From contig CM072809.1 in NCBI GenBank assembly GCA_037013495.1, positions 14,171,001 through 14,235,000 on the forward strand: 64,000 bases of DNA. Reading direction: 5' to 3'. The notes beneath the pieces are model-generated. The model was given only the letters and a program-made list of their open reading frames with translations. It was not told where the DNA came from and ran no database searches. This stretch comes from Hippophae tibetana (lineage: Eukaryota; Streptophyta; Magnoliopsida; Rosales; Elaeagnaceae). The translations under genes and the position numbers were made by a program. Shown in pieces: positions 23,667 through 35,700 of the stretch. Position 1 is the stretch's first letter, and each line of letters opens with the position of its first letter.

Positions 23667-26470
23667 GGACCCGTCTAATACCTGCCAAGTGCCTAACCGC
23701 CCATCTATCCAAATGTCTCGTAGGGCAAAACCATTCTGATATGTTACTGCAATATAATTAAAATATATTTTATAAAAGAAAGATGAAATGTCATGGCACA
23801 AATTAAATTTGGTGTAGTGTTTATATGGTCTTTTGTTCACATCAAATTTGTTGTTTATAATCTAATTTAGAAAATATATTTATAATTTATTTATTTGTAA
23901 AAAAATGTATCATTTAAATTTATTTATTTATAAAAATGTATATAAAATTATTTTTTTATCAATTTTTTTATTAAATATAACGAAATAATATATGTATGCA
24001 TATATTTTTATATTTTTTTATAAGTACATAAATAAAAAAATTAATATTTAATTAATATATTATTAAAAAAATTTAAATTTTTTTTCAAACTTTAACAAAA
24101 TTTTCTATAAAACTTAAATAAATATTAATTGTTCAATACACAAAGTAACATTAGATGATGAGATTTTATTTAAATTTAATCGAAATAATTTATTAAAAAT
24201 TTTGAATAATTTTTTAATTAAAAACCACTTTATTAGATATATTTTGAATGAAAAATACAAGAATACATATATCATATGTTATATTTCGTTATTTAGTAAA
24301 AAATTACATGTAAATTTAACTTTCATTTTATGTCAAAGAAACTTATATGACACCTTTTTCGTTTAGATAATGATTTTGTAATAATAATTTTTGTTATTGT
24401 CATAATAAATATATATTGTTAGGATATATTCGTGGATTCATAGTTTTTATATTGTGTTAGTTCTTAGACTTCCTGAGATACTTAAAGATTACATCTTTGG
24501 TTCGAAATTTGTGAAAGACGAAAAGAATTCGTCGTAGTTCAGTTTAGAGATAGAGTCTAAAGATTCTTCGTTTTATAAAAACTACGTGTTAACGAGTATA
24601 TTTTAACATATATAAAATATTTATTTATTTTATAATGTTATTTATATTTTAATATCTTTATTATTAATAAAATATTATTATTATAATAATAATTTATGTT
24701 GTAATTATAATATGCTGGATACAATAATAATTTTATTAATTATATCTTACCAATCCATTATCGTACTAACATATAATTAATTATATAAATATAATATCGT
24801 ATAACCACTAAATCCGAGCCCCCAAAACACCGGCAGTTAAAAAGTTACACATTCAGCATTCCTTTCTAATGAACTTGCTGAAAATGAGTGCTATAATAAC
24901 CGATGATTGGATGCCATTTTGGAGCATTAATGTAGAGTGAAATTCTCTTTGTCTCATTGAGTCTCAATAATTTTGGATTCTATTTGCTGATAGCTTTAAA
25001 ATTACTTATTTATAGGCTTAAAATGACATTAAATCAAATGTTAAATTGAGAATCATTATCTTTTAAAAAATTAAATCTAATAAAATTTTATTGCGTTAAG
25101 GTTTGTCGAACTTCTAATCAATATAAAACTGAAGAAACGTAAGAGTCTCGCTTTATATGGACAAATGTGGTCTTACAAAGTTACATGAGACCATTAAGGG
25201 CAAAACCCAAGTCACCGATCAAATTAGAACCAATTTTAATATCATGTTAAAAATTCAGACCTAACTTAACCCAATAAGATATCATTGAATTAAGTATTAT
25301 ACAAACTTATAAGCAATACTAATGTCGAACTCTTGACTAATGTAAGACTGAAGGAAACTTAATAGTATCCATGAATGTATATAATTGACCGTTAAGTTTT
25401 ATAACACAACAAAAATTCTTAGAAGACAATTTCATGAACTAAAATTCTAAGACCAAATTTTTGTCTCTCTTCTTGTGGATTTTTTTTACAGAATATTCAA
25501 TGTTTAGACATCATATAATATGTCAAAACAGTTTTAAATACTGAGATATAAAATAGAAAATTATATTTAAATATTTAAAAATATAAAATATATCATGATA
25601 TAGATATATTAAGAGACTAAGAATTATAATAAACTTTTATTAATTAAATATAAAACTTTCATGTTATGTTACAAGATATATAGAGTTAACACATATAGAA
25701 GTGTTAAAAACTAAAACTATAATAAAAATATTAAAATATAAAGAATAAGATTTGATTTATGATTTTAAAATTGAAAATATATTTAAAAATAAAAGATTAA
25801 AAAATGCAAATTTTTTTTTGTCTATGCTTGGTGCACCTATCTTCTTAAACCGATAAAATGCTTCAATTTTGTAATAGTAATAAAATGAACGAGAAATCAT
25901 TAAAATATATATTTTTTAAATAAAATAAAAAATTATTAAAATAAAATGTGAAATAATATAATATTAAAGAAAATAAAAATTTAAAGTTGAAAAGATATAA
26001 GAAACCTTATATATATAAATAGAAAACCTTAGAAGTTTTAGTTTTAAATTTGTCATGATGTTTTATATTTTAATTTTATAATATTTTATCATCGCGAATT
26101 AAAATCGAATATATGAAATATTTTTAGATTACCCTGTATTGATTTAAAAAATATTTTTTATATGACATATACTATTATAATTCTATGTATGGAATTAATT
26201 ATTTTTTGTCAAATGTGTAAATAAAAATACACATCTTTAAACAGTTTACTTATAATTCATTTATATTACTTTTATCTACATGATTATTAAATATTATTGA
26301 TAAATACAACAATATAACAAAATATAAACACAAAAACTAAAATTAAAATATTTATTTAATATCATATATATATATATATAATTAGCATTTTGTAAAATTT
26401 TATACTAGCATGACCTAGCCCCATTAATTTTTTTAGTTATTGTAATTTGAGTTTATAGATTGTTTTTGGT
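23667..26470. other. AT-rich intergenic DNA, nothing coding seen
   Basis: There are no gene-like frames. Two related words (AACTTCTAATCAATATAAAACTGAAG-like near 25110, and a diverged copy near 25330) suggest an old dispersed repeat. Confidence 0.45.
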
Positions 26471-26935
26471 TATTTTATAATTTATTGCAATTATTTAATT
26501 TAAATTAAAAAATATTAAAAATATTATCATTTAATCCATTAGTCATAAAAATACGTAAATTAAAAATAAATTATACTATTTTAATGAACTTTTTAATTAA
26601 ATTAGTAAAGATTTAACATAAGAAAAATATCAATAATAACATTCAAACAAAAAATTATTTAAATAAAAATCAAAAATCAATAAAATAGTAAAAATTAATA
26701 AATATTAAAAAAAATATTTTGTATCTTTTTTATATTAATTTTTAATTTATCATTAATAAAAATTAATATTTTAATCGTATTTAATTAATTGATAAAAATA
26801 ATATTTTAATAAAATAATTATTAAAATAATATATATATATGTTTTTTTTAATTTAACTATTTTTTTTATAATTAAGAGATTAAAATATATCATTTATAAT
26901 TTAAAAAATTAAATAATATAAATTACTTAATTAAA
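26471..26935. mobile_element. Probable second copy of the 4799-5324 foldback family
   Basis: The left part (about 26485-26580) shares AAATATTATCATTTAATCCATTAG with the 4799 element's left arm. The right part (about 26790-26935) carries the inverted blocks, including TTAATCGTATTTAATTAATTG and AAGAGATTAAAATATATCAT. It is more decayed than the first copy and its ends are not sharp. Confidence 0.4.
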
Positions 26936-27638
26936 AAAAATTACTTAGTATTTTTCTATAAATTAAATTAACCTGTTTTTCCTCCATATATATTATACAA
27001 ACACTTTATTACTTGAATCCTATTATGATTCACGGAAACACTAATTCACTTAACAATAATATCTTATACCAAAAGTTAGTGTGAGAAGCCAAGCCTGATC
27101 AAATTATAAATCCAAACCAATTTGAGAGAGAGATTGAATTGGATTAAATTGATTTATTTAAGGTATTTTATTGGCCGGTTTCGACCTAATTATCTATGTA
27201 CCCAAAATTTTCGAGCTATTTTGAAAATCCAACATTCCCGTGGCAAACCCAAGAAATTGACAACAGTGTAGAGTTTATAGCTTGCAAAAAGAAAATAGGA
27301 AAGGTTAGAGATCAGATAGTTTGCCAATAATGGTTACAAAGTGGGTGTCTAGGCCAATTAGACGAAGTATTTAGCTTTAATAAAAGGTGATACGATAATA
27401 ACGACAAGATTGTCATCCTAATTAATTAAAATCAAATTTAATAAGTCTACATGTGATTTTCCTAGTCTATTTGGTATGATGTATAATACAGTACTCCTTT
27501 CACATTTTAACTAATATAAATAAATCTTTTAAAAAAAATAATCATTAAGATAAATAGTTTAATTGTATTATTCTAAATCATTAAACATATAATATAATTT
27601 TTTTCTTCATTGTTGCATACCGGATATAATAAAAATGA
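26936..27638. other. Intergenic DNA, nothing coding seen
   Basis: The 27100-27400 part is less AT-rich than its surroundings but no frame, RNA gene or repeat could be supported. Confidence 0.4.
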
Positions 27639-28230
27639 TATCACACATTATCGATACATAAGAAATAAATCTCAAACTTTAAGATAGTATTCAAATTTAT
27701 ACTTTCACGCCTAAAAATTTAAATATATAATCAATTGAATGATTACACGTGTGGGTAGAAAGAAACCAAATTTGATATTAAAAAAATTGTCAATGAAACT
27801 AAACGTGGAGTCATTCATGTGGATAATAATCCTAGTAATTGTATATGCATTTAAATTATGTAAAACATCATTAGAGATCATATATATCCATATAAGTTTA
27901 ATTTTATTTTAATTTTTAATATTGGTATCACCAGTATTGATATATAGGGAATAAATCTCAAATCAATATTTAAGATAATATTCCAACTTACACATTCACA
28001 TCTAACAACTCAAGTGCATAATCAATTTAATTATTTCATGTGAGTAGAAAGAAACCAAATTTGATGTTAAAAAATATGTCAATGACACTAAATGTGGAGT
28101 CAGTGTGGATAATAATCCTAAAAATTGTATATGTATTTAAATTCTCTAAAGCATCATTAGAGATCATATATATCCATATAAGTTTAATTTTATAGGTTAT
28201 TTTATTTTATTTTATTTTTTAATATTAGTA
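27639..28230. repeat. Tandem duplication of about 290 bp
   Basis: Copy 1 (about 27639-27925) and copy 2 (about 27926-28230) are collinear. Shared words include AGAAAGAAACCAAATTTGAT, GTGGATAATAATCCTA and CATTAGAGATCATATATAT. Copy 2 has small indels and substitutions. There is no open frame. Confidence 0.8.
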
Positions 28231-28497
28231 TATACATATATATTATAATATAAAAAAAATTATATTTTTTTCATGTTAAAAAATACGATAAATACATACT
28301 TTTGAACATGAATACACATAAAAAAATATTTAAATAATTGAATAAAAAGTCACATATATCACCTTAAGAAATATATATATATATATAATTTTCTTTTTTT
28401 TAACCAAGGTTAACTGATGTATAGCTTCACAAATAAAATAAATAAAATCGAATTAAAACTAAAATTAAATTAATCATACTAATTCGATCTGATTTCA

Positions 28498-28822
28498 TTC
28501 ATGTACAATCATTTCGTCCTATGATCAGTTCCCAAGCATTGCTATCCGTTGAGTTTTGCCATTCCAACTAAATAAGAACATAAAAAAAAAGCAAAACTAG
28601 CTCAGAACAAATTGAAATTAAAATTGAATTGTATATGACATTATATGAATTGTTTAAATTAAAATGAGTATTATAATTAAATATATATTTAAAACAATTT
28701 TATATTTCATAAGAACTTATTGGATATATGCATGTACAATCATTTGGTCATATGATCAATTCCCATCCATTGCTATTTGTTATTGGTTTTTGCTATTCCT
28801 TCTAAAATAACAAAACATAAAA
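28498..28822. repeat. Direct repeat of about 90 bp, spaced 230 bp
   Basis: Segments 28498-28590 and 28730-28822 share ATGTACAATCATTT, TATGATCA and CATTGCTAT in the same order. They flank about 140 bp of AT-rich DNA. The segment could be a decayed short mobile element or a simple duplication. Confidence 0.6.
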
Positions 28823-29700
28823 AAGTTTTGTACAACACACAATTGTTACGTGTAGTGAGCTCAACTAATGCACTCCTTAATTAGTGTATTATGAAATGAA
28901 TAATTAAAATATTTATAATATCTTTATATACTAAACATTTAAATTAATAATGTAATTGCTATCACCATTTGAAATTTGAAATTAACTGATAACAATTAAG
29001 TCAAAAATTACAGCAACAATTTACTATATGAAGAAACTTCTTAATTAGAAATGAAGTAAATTCATCCCAGATGACTAATTGCAAAATGCAATAAGTACCA
29101 ATGAGTATTTTTCCTTGCTGATAATAATTAAGAGCCCTTTTACGTCTACGCTATTACTTGTTTTGTTAGCAACGACAAAAGAAAGAAAAACAAAAAACAT
29201 TAAAAACAAAGAGGACAATGAGATCATAATAATAGAGATCTAGGGACAATATAATTATAAAATATGCAGTCATGTACATAATATATACACCACGAGATTG
29301 AGTTGATATTATAGCATCATCTTTATCATCCTACATAAGATGATGTTGAGTTTTCACCAACTCGTAGTGACTTGACAGATTGGAACCTTAGTGATCTAGA
29401 TCACGTAAAATACTAATTTGGATCCATCTGGGCTTTAAATTATTGGGGAAAAAAATGGCAAGCTATTAGCAAGGACACAACAGTATTGATTTGCCTTCAA
29501 TTTCCTACCAGGGATGATATTTTAGAAAAAAAAAAGACTCCAATAATAGTTGTCTTATGTTTATAATTTTAAATTTTGTAAATTATAAAATTTTAATATT
29601 TTTTAAATAACATATTATAAACTAAAACACCAATTTATAATATTTTAAGATCATATGATTTTTACATTCAAACTATTTAATACGGTACAATCTTGCCCTT
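28823..29700. other. Intergenic DNA, nothing coding seen
   Basis: No supported gene. A poly(T) run at about 29699-29713 marks the edge of the next element. Confidence 0.4.
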
Positions 29701-30277
29701 TTTTTTTTTTTTTGAAAAACAAGGCCTAAATCTTTACAAAAGAACTCTCAAGATTATATTATTTTATTCATTTTTAGTTCATTATAATTACACTTCTATA
29801 TATAAAGAAATTGTTCTTAATTTACTACTTGAATTAAAATCTTCTTGAATTAAGGAGTTGATACTCTTTGATTTACTCCTTAAATTAAAATCCTTGAATT
29901 TTTCTCCAATACTCCTCCTCAAGCTGATCCAAAAGGTTTATGGATCAATGCTTCGAAAGAAGTTGTAAAAAATGATGATAAGCTAAGGCAACAAAAATAG
30001 AACTAACAAAAATATTGATTGTGATAACCAAAAAAAAAAAGGAATAATGATGGACTTGTATCTCAAAGCAAGCCCAAAGATAACATTGGTTTCAGCTCCA
30101 ATTTTGTAGGAGTTAACATCTTGCACGGGACTGTTGCATTGCTAGTATAATACTTCGTCACAAGATCAGCTCCAACAACTTTAGTATATATTCCACCACT
30201 AACTCTTCAAAAAAATGCCATGGAAGATCTACCAAGTTCATAACCTTGTACTTATAAACTGCATAAAAGTAGCACTT

Positions 30278-30475
30278 TTGGTCGATGTAGGACCTTTTCT
30301 TCACCACAAGACTTTCCCTTCACATCGGATAGACATGAGCTATAAGAGAGATTTAATCCATCGTCGTTAAGGGCTTGGTGTCGATATAGGACCTTTCCTT
30401 TCACCACAATACTTCCCATCCATATCGGACAGGTAGAAGCTACAAGAGAGATTTAATCTATCATCGTTAGGGAAC
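30278..30475. repeat. Tandem duplication of about 100 bp inside the short LTR element
   Basis: Two copies, about 30278-30378 and 30379-30475, share GTAGGACC/ATAGGACC, CACATCGGATAG/CATATCGGACAG and AGAGAGATTTAATC. The function is unknown. Confidence 0.7.
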
Positions 30476-30627
30476 TTGCTCTTGATGATTTTATTGAAAT
30501 GGGAAAGCTTGTTGTTTTACCAAATACAGAAAATGGAAGTCACTACATTGACGTTGGATCTATCTATGGTCAATCTGATAGTGTAGAAAGTTCTTTAAAA
30601 GCTATACTTGATGTTATGTTTCAATAA
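30472..30627 (+). other. Protein-like open segment inside the short LTR element, unidentified
   Basis: A 51-codon open frame ending in TAA reads ELALDDFIEMGKLVVLPN and onward to LKAILDVMFQ. It has ordinary protein-like composition, unlike the surrounding AT-rich filler. A second open stretch in the same frame at 30787-30912 reads INGSEIPETRVHGELGSD and onward. Both run opposite to the element's own direction. I do not recognise either. They may be fragments of a host gene carried by the element, or chance. Confidence 0.3.
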
Positions 30628-31554
30628 ACAATAGAATTGGAAGAGAAATTTGATTTGGAAAAAAAATGGAACATGAAATCGGTCTGATAGAGTACCAAAT
30701 ACACTTTGAGACATCACAAACTCTGTTGAAGAAATAAAATTACAAGAGTTACAAAAACAAATCTAAGCTTTGTTTCTTTTGCATGAATCAATGGATCAGA
30801 AATTCCAGAAACAAGAGTACATGGTGAATTAGGCTCTGACTTTCCTCCAAGTATATGTTGTTTCAGTAGAGGAATAAGAATTGTTCACGAAGATCGACTT
30901 GTTTTTACACCATGTCAGAAAAACAAGGTCTAACTCTTCACAAAAAAAACTCTCAAGATCGTATTATTTTTTTCATTTTTAATTCATTATAATTGTATAT
31001 CTATATATAAAAAGATTATTTTTTATTTACTTATTGAATTAAGGTTGTTTTGAATTAAAAATTTGATACTCTTTAATTTAGTAATGTAATTGATAGAATA
31101 TGTAAATTTGATGGAATATGAATATTTGTTTATAGGATGAATGGAGACTAGAGGAGTAATGTTTTAATCATTTGATAGGATACTCTTTAAGTGTATCAAC
31201 AAGTCGATCTTAAAAAAATACTAATAATAAGTTGGGTACGTAGTTAGAATGAATTATCTTCTTAATAGTTCAACATTGTGTTGGAATCCAATACCCATCG
31301 GTTGCAATTACCTAAAATTGATTATAATTAATAATTACTACTAAATTTTCAAGTACTTTTGTTTTTTCTTGAGAAACAAACAGATTATCATGGATCTCAT
31401 GTTTACTGGAGTTTCGAATCTGCAATCATTACACGCAGAACAGAAACAGAAAAACAAAAAATGAAGCAAAAAGAGAAGAAAAAAAATATTTACCCACACA
31501 AAGAACCGATTAACCGGAAAATAATAAATTTCTGGCACCGGAAAAGATTAAGTG

Positions 31555-32052
31555 TTAGTCCTCTGAAATGCTCTGGAGACGAGGCCGCCATACGCCAACA
31601 CGACTACTCTTCCGGTGATCCCGGCGTGAGGCTTTCTTCTGCGAGATTAGGTCGGATAGATAGCCATCAAAGTTCGATTTAACGATACGATGATGATCAT
31701 CATCCATAGTACTACTGTTACTCTTTTTACCGATCTTTTTCAAAGAATTATTGAGATTAACATTGTCGTTTTTTCCTGCTCTTTTCTTCTCCGGCACTGA
31801 AGAAAAAGGGATCAAGAAATAAATGCTGCCTCGTTTTAGCTCGGACTCCGGTGAGATAATCAAAATCCGGCGATCTACTCCCTGAGAGGAAGGTTTGCTA
31901 AGAACATGATTAGGATTTGCTTTAAGGACCTCGCCGGCGGTAATAGAATGTGTAATTTCATCAATTTGACCGTTCAAATGGACTATACGGATCAAGTCTA
32001 GAGCTCCAAAAGGAAGAACACAGGCCAAAAAACACCTTAAACTATTACCCAT
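31555..32052 (-). CDS. DUF4228 / PADRE-domain protein
   Basis: A single-exon 165-aa protein starting MGNSLRCFLACVLPFGALDL. Plant DUF4228 (PADRE) proteins share this opening, followed by IRIVHLNGxxxEIT, a glycine-valine-leucine step (AGEVLKANPNHVLSKPSS), RRILIISPESELKRGSIYFLIP, and a variable basic tail. All of these are present here at about residues 20-85. The biochemical role is unknown. In other plants many family members respond to pathogens or abiotic stress. Gly2 follows Met as in N-myristoylated proteins, but residue 6 is Arg rather than Ser/Thr, so lipidation is doubtful. The C-terminal half is rich in Lys, Ser and Asp and ends WRPRLQSISED. The frame is intact. The nearby opposite-strand frame at 31359-31682 is its shadow. 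Confidence 0.85.
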   Translation of the reverse strand: MGNSLRCFLACVLPFGALDLIRIVHLNGQIDEITHSITAGEVLKANPNHVLSKPSSQGVDRRILIISPESELKRGSIYFLIPFSSVPEKKRAGKNDNVNLNNSLKKIGKKSNSSTMDDDHHRIVKSNFDGYLSDLISQKKASRRDHRKSSRVGVWRPRLQSISED

Positions 32053-32167
32053 TTTTGATTAAAAAAATATATCTTTGATGATCTCTTCTCTCTGTCTTCG
32101 AGTTGTTTTCCCTGCTTTCTTAAACTTGAGTTTTAAAGAAGGATTCGGAATGAGTTCATTGTGTTGT

Positions 32168-32181
32168 GTATATAATATATA
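32168..32181 (-). promoter_or_regulatory. TATA box of the DUF4228 gene
   Basis: The minus strand reads TATATATATTATATAC about 115 bp before the start codon, followed by a short purine/pyrimidine-rich leader. The position fits a core promoter with an 80-90 base 5' UTR. Confidence 0.5.
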
Positions 32182-32420
32182 TAGGAATAACCGTATGAAT
32201 ACCAACAGATTGGAGTATTCTTATATTTCAAACAAATAATTGATTCAAAACGACGAAAACTGTCCTGTGGTTGATACTTTTTTAATACTGCTAGTGTTGC
32301 AGCCGTGTATTTCGAGTAATTATTGCAGTTTAAAATTGTAATTAAATTTAAATTGTTGTATAATTTTTTTACATATTAAATGATAAATTATTATTTGATA
32401 TAATTATACTTGTGTTAATA

Positions 32421-32688
32421 TATTAGATATTAATCATTAGTTCAAAGAATAAAATAATAAACTTAATTCAAGGAATAAAACAAGAAACTTAATTCAAGAA
32501 ATAAAACAAGAAACTTAATTCAAGAAATAAAACAAGAAACTTAGGAATCAAAGAATGCTTAATTTAAAGAGTAATTGAAGGAGTAAAATTTCCTTATAAA
32601 TAACCATACAATTGTAATGAAAATAAGAAAAAAATAATACAAAGTAGAAAACTCTTTTGTGTAGAGTTATTTCTTGTTTTTTCTACAT
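32421..32688 (+). repeat. 5' LTR of copia element 2
   Basis: This 268-bp LTR starts TATTAGATATT and ends TTTCTACA, just before the primer site TGGTAACAAAGTAGG at 32689. It contains four units of a 26-bp repeat. The target duplication is TAATA at 32416-32420 against TAATC at 37754-37758. Confidence 0.88.
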
Positions 32689-32754
32689 GGTAACAAAGTA
32701 GGAAAATTAACTTGTTTCTGCTTTATTATTATTTTAACATCTTAAATCTTTGAA

Positions 32755-35700
32755 ATGGCTGAAGACAAGCCGCTAGGATCAGAAGCTGAAAGTTCATCGG
32801 TATTTTTCTTTATAAATATGAATGAGGTGGATGTCAACCAAAATCAAAGATTAAACTCAGTTTTGTTGAATGAGTTTAATTACTTGCCTTGGTCAAGAGC
32901 AGTGTCTCTACCTCTAGGTGTATGGTCCAAGTTGGGGTTCATAAATGGAAGCATCAAAGTACCTGATGTTTCCTCACCAACCTATGAATCCTGGCTTAGT
33001 AAAGATCAGTTAGTTATGTCATGACTCCTAAATTTAATGAAACGTAAATTAGCTGAAATATTCAATTACTCTGAATCTGTATACCAACTATGAGATATGG
33101 TCAAGGAAATGTATGACAGTCAAAACAATGTTGCACGAGTTTTTCAGTTAAAGAAGGACATCTCAGATATGCAACAAGATGGTAAGTCTTTTGTACAACT
33201 CTTAGGAAGCATGAAAAACATGTGGAATGAGTTGGAAATATATCGTCCTCATACAATTGATGTAGCTAGGGGTGTGTAAAAAATTCGATCATCCGATGGT
33301 CGGATCGGATGAAATTTTTTTCTATTCGTTAAGTACGGATCGGATGGCGGATTTCACTACGATTTATCCGATCCGACCGAAATTAATTATATATATATAT
33401 TTAATTAATATATTATTATTAAATTAAATGTATATTTATTTGATTTTTTAATGTTTTTTTTAAGTCAAATAATTTTATGTTATGATTTATGTGAAAATTT
33501 AAATTTTTTATTTAAAAATAAAAAAATAGAGTTAATTAAGTTTATTGGCCGGATTGATCGGATGTCATCCGAATAGTTTACGGATCAGATTGAGTGGATG
33601 TGAGAGGTGATCAGATCGGTTGCAGATTAGTATGTTTCAATTCGAGCGGATGGTCGGATAAGATCGAATGAGTGTAAAATCAGTGGTTTCGATCCGATGA
33701 ATAGCCCTAGATGTAGCTCTGCTACGAAAGAGAGTGAAAGAAGATAAGATATTTCAACTTCTGTCCAGTCTCAATTCAACATATGAAGATATACGATGTC
33801 ACATACTCATGAATACTGAACTTCCTTCTTTCACCAATGTATGTGCGACAATTCAATGTGAAGAAGTAAGGAGGAAAGTCATGAAAAAAGGTATAATGGC
33901 TAGTGCACTTGAGGTAAGAGCCTATCTAACCAACGAGAGGAAGTACAAAGGGAAGCATCCAAACTTGAAGTGTCAACACTGTAACTATATGAGGCATGTT
34001 AAGGACACATGTTGGATTCTACATCCAGAATTAAAACCTGATTTTATAAAGGATAAGGGTTTAAAGAAAGTGAATCGTATTACATACCGTGCAAATCATG
34101 CTTTTGCCTCTACCTCTAATGGGTCTGATCCATTCAAAAAATTCACAGTGAATCTAGCTGAACTCATGAATGAGTTTATGTTGTATCTTCAAAGTAAGAC
34201 AGGAGGAGCTAGAACTGACTGTGTGGATAACATAGAAGAAGGAAACTCGACAGCATTTCTAGGCAAGTTTGTGGGTTTCTTGGCAGATACAAAACTCATA
34301 CCACAATAGGACATACAAGGTATCATAAAAGCCTTTAAAACTGCTCTTAAAATAAATATGTTGCATGATTTTTGGGTTGTAGATTCAGGTGCCACAGATC
34401 ATATGACAAACCATGTGTTAAAGTCTCATAAGTTTGAAAAATTAGCAAATCCTTCTCAAGTTTCAATTGCAAATAGTGAGAATGTAAAGGTTTTAGGAAA
34501 GGAAAAAATAAAATTAATGTTAGATGAAATCGAGTCGGTGATTTTATATGTACCTTCATTTCCCTTCCAACTTCTATCTGTAGGAAAAATCACAAATACC
34601 TTGAATTGCTTAGCCATTTTTTATCCTCACAATGTCATTTTTCAGGATTATGCCACCAAAAAATGATTGGTCAAAGGTTTTACTTAGATGGTCTCTATTA
34701 CATATCCAAGAACAATCCTAGAGGGTTTCAAGCCAAGTTTAACCCTATCCAAAATAATCAATTGTGGCATCAACGTTTAGCTCACCCTTCTCCACCAATT
34801 TTGTCAACTTTATTTTCAAACTTAGGAAATGATGCAATTGCATGTGAAACTTGCCACTTGTCTAATGCCACTAGATTGCCTTTTAATTCTTCCTTGTTTA
34901 GGGCTAGTAAGTATTTTGAACTAGTTCATTCAGATGTATGGGGACCAACTAATGAATCTTTTGATGGTTATAAGTATTTTGTGACTTTTGTTGATGATTT
35001 CTCTCGAGTCACATGGTTATATCTTTTAAAGTCTAAGAATGAAGTTATGGAAGTATTTAAGAACTTTCATAACCTTGTTAAAAATCACTTCTCCTCTAAA
35101 ATTCAAACCTTAAGGTCTGACAATGGCACTTAATACATGTCCCATATCATGAAACAATATTTGAGCATTCATTGTATTATGCATCAAACAAGTTGTGTTG
35201 GCACACCTCAACAAAATGGTATAGTTGAACGTAAAAACTGGGACTTGCTTGAAAAAATTAGAGCATTAATGCTACAAATGAATGTACCAAAGAGATTCTG
35301 ATCCCAAGGGGTTATGACAGTTGCTTACATTATCAATAGATTACTCAGCTGAGTCTTGGATTTCAAGTCTCTCCTAGGGGTCATGAAAGGAAGGAAAATT
35401 AACCTCTCATACCTTAGAGTCTTTGGTTGCATCTGTTTTGTACATATTCAATCTCATAATCGAGATAAATTGGATCCAAGAGTTGTTAAATGTATTTTTT
35501 TAGTTATTCATCTACACAAAAGGGATATAAGTGTTATGATCCCTAACTTAGGAGATTAATCGTGTCTAAAGATGTTCGATTTTATGAAACTAACCTTTTT
35601 TTCAACAAGTCACATGAAATCACAAGTTAAGGGGATGGCATCTTGGATGTGTTTCCATTACCAAGAATCGAACTTGAGGCTCCACAACAACAAGATCCCA

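Larger units (their letters stand above)
29701..31082 (-). mobile_element. Short non-autonomous LTR element related to copia element 2
   Basis: A left repeat (about 29701-29911) and a right repeat (30913-31082) match, with shared words such as CTCTCAAGAT and TTGATACTCTTT. The polypurine tract lies at 29912-29926 (minus strand CAGCTTGAGGAGGAG), and a degenerate primer site TGGTGTAAAAAC (minus) abuts the right repeat at 30901-30912. The right LTR lacks its outer end. The LTR sequence resembles that of the element at 32421-37753. The inside is only about 1 kb and has no gag or pol. Confidence 0.55.
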
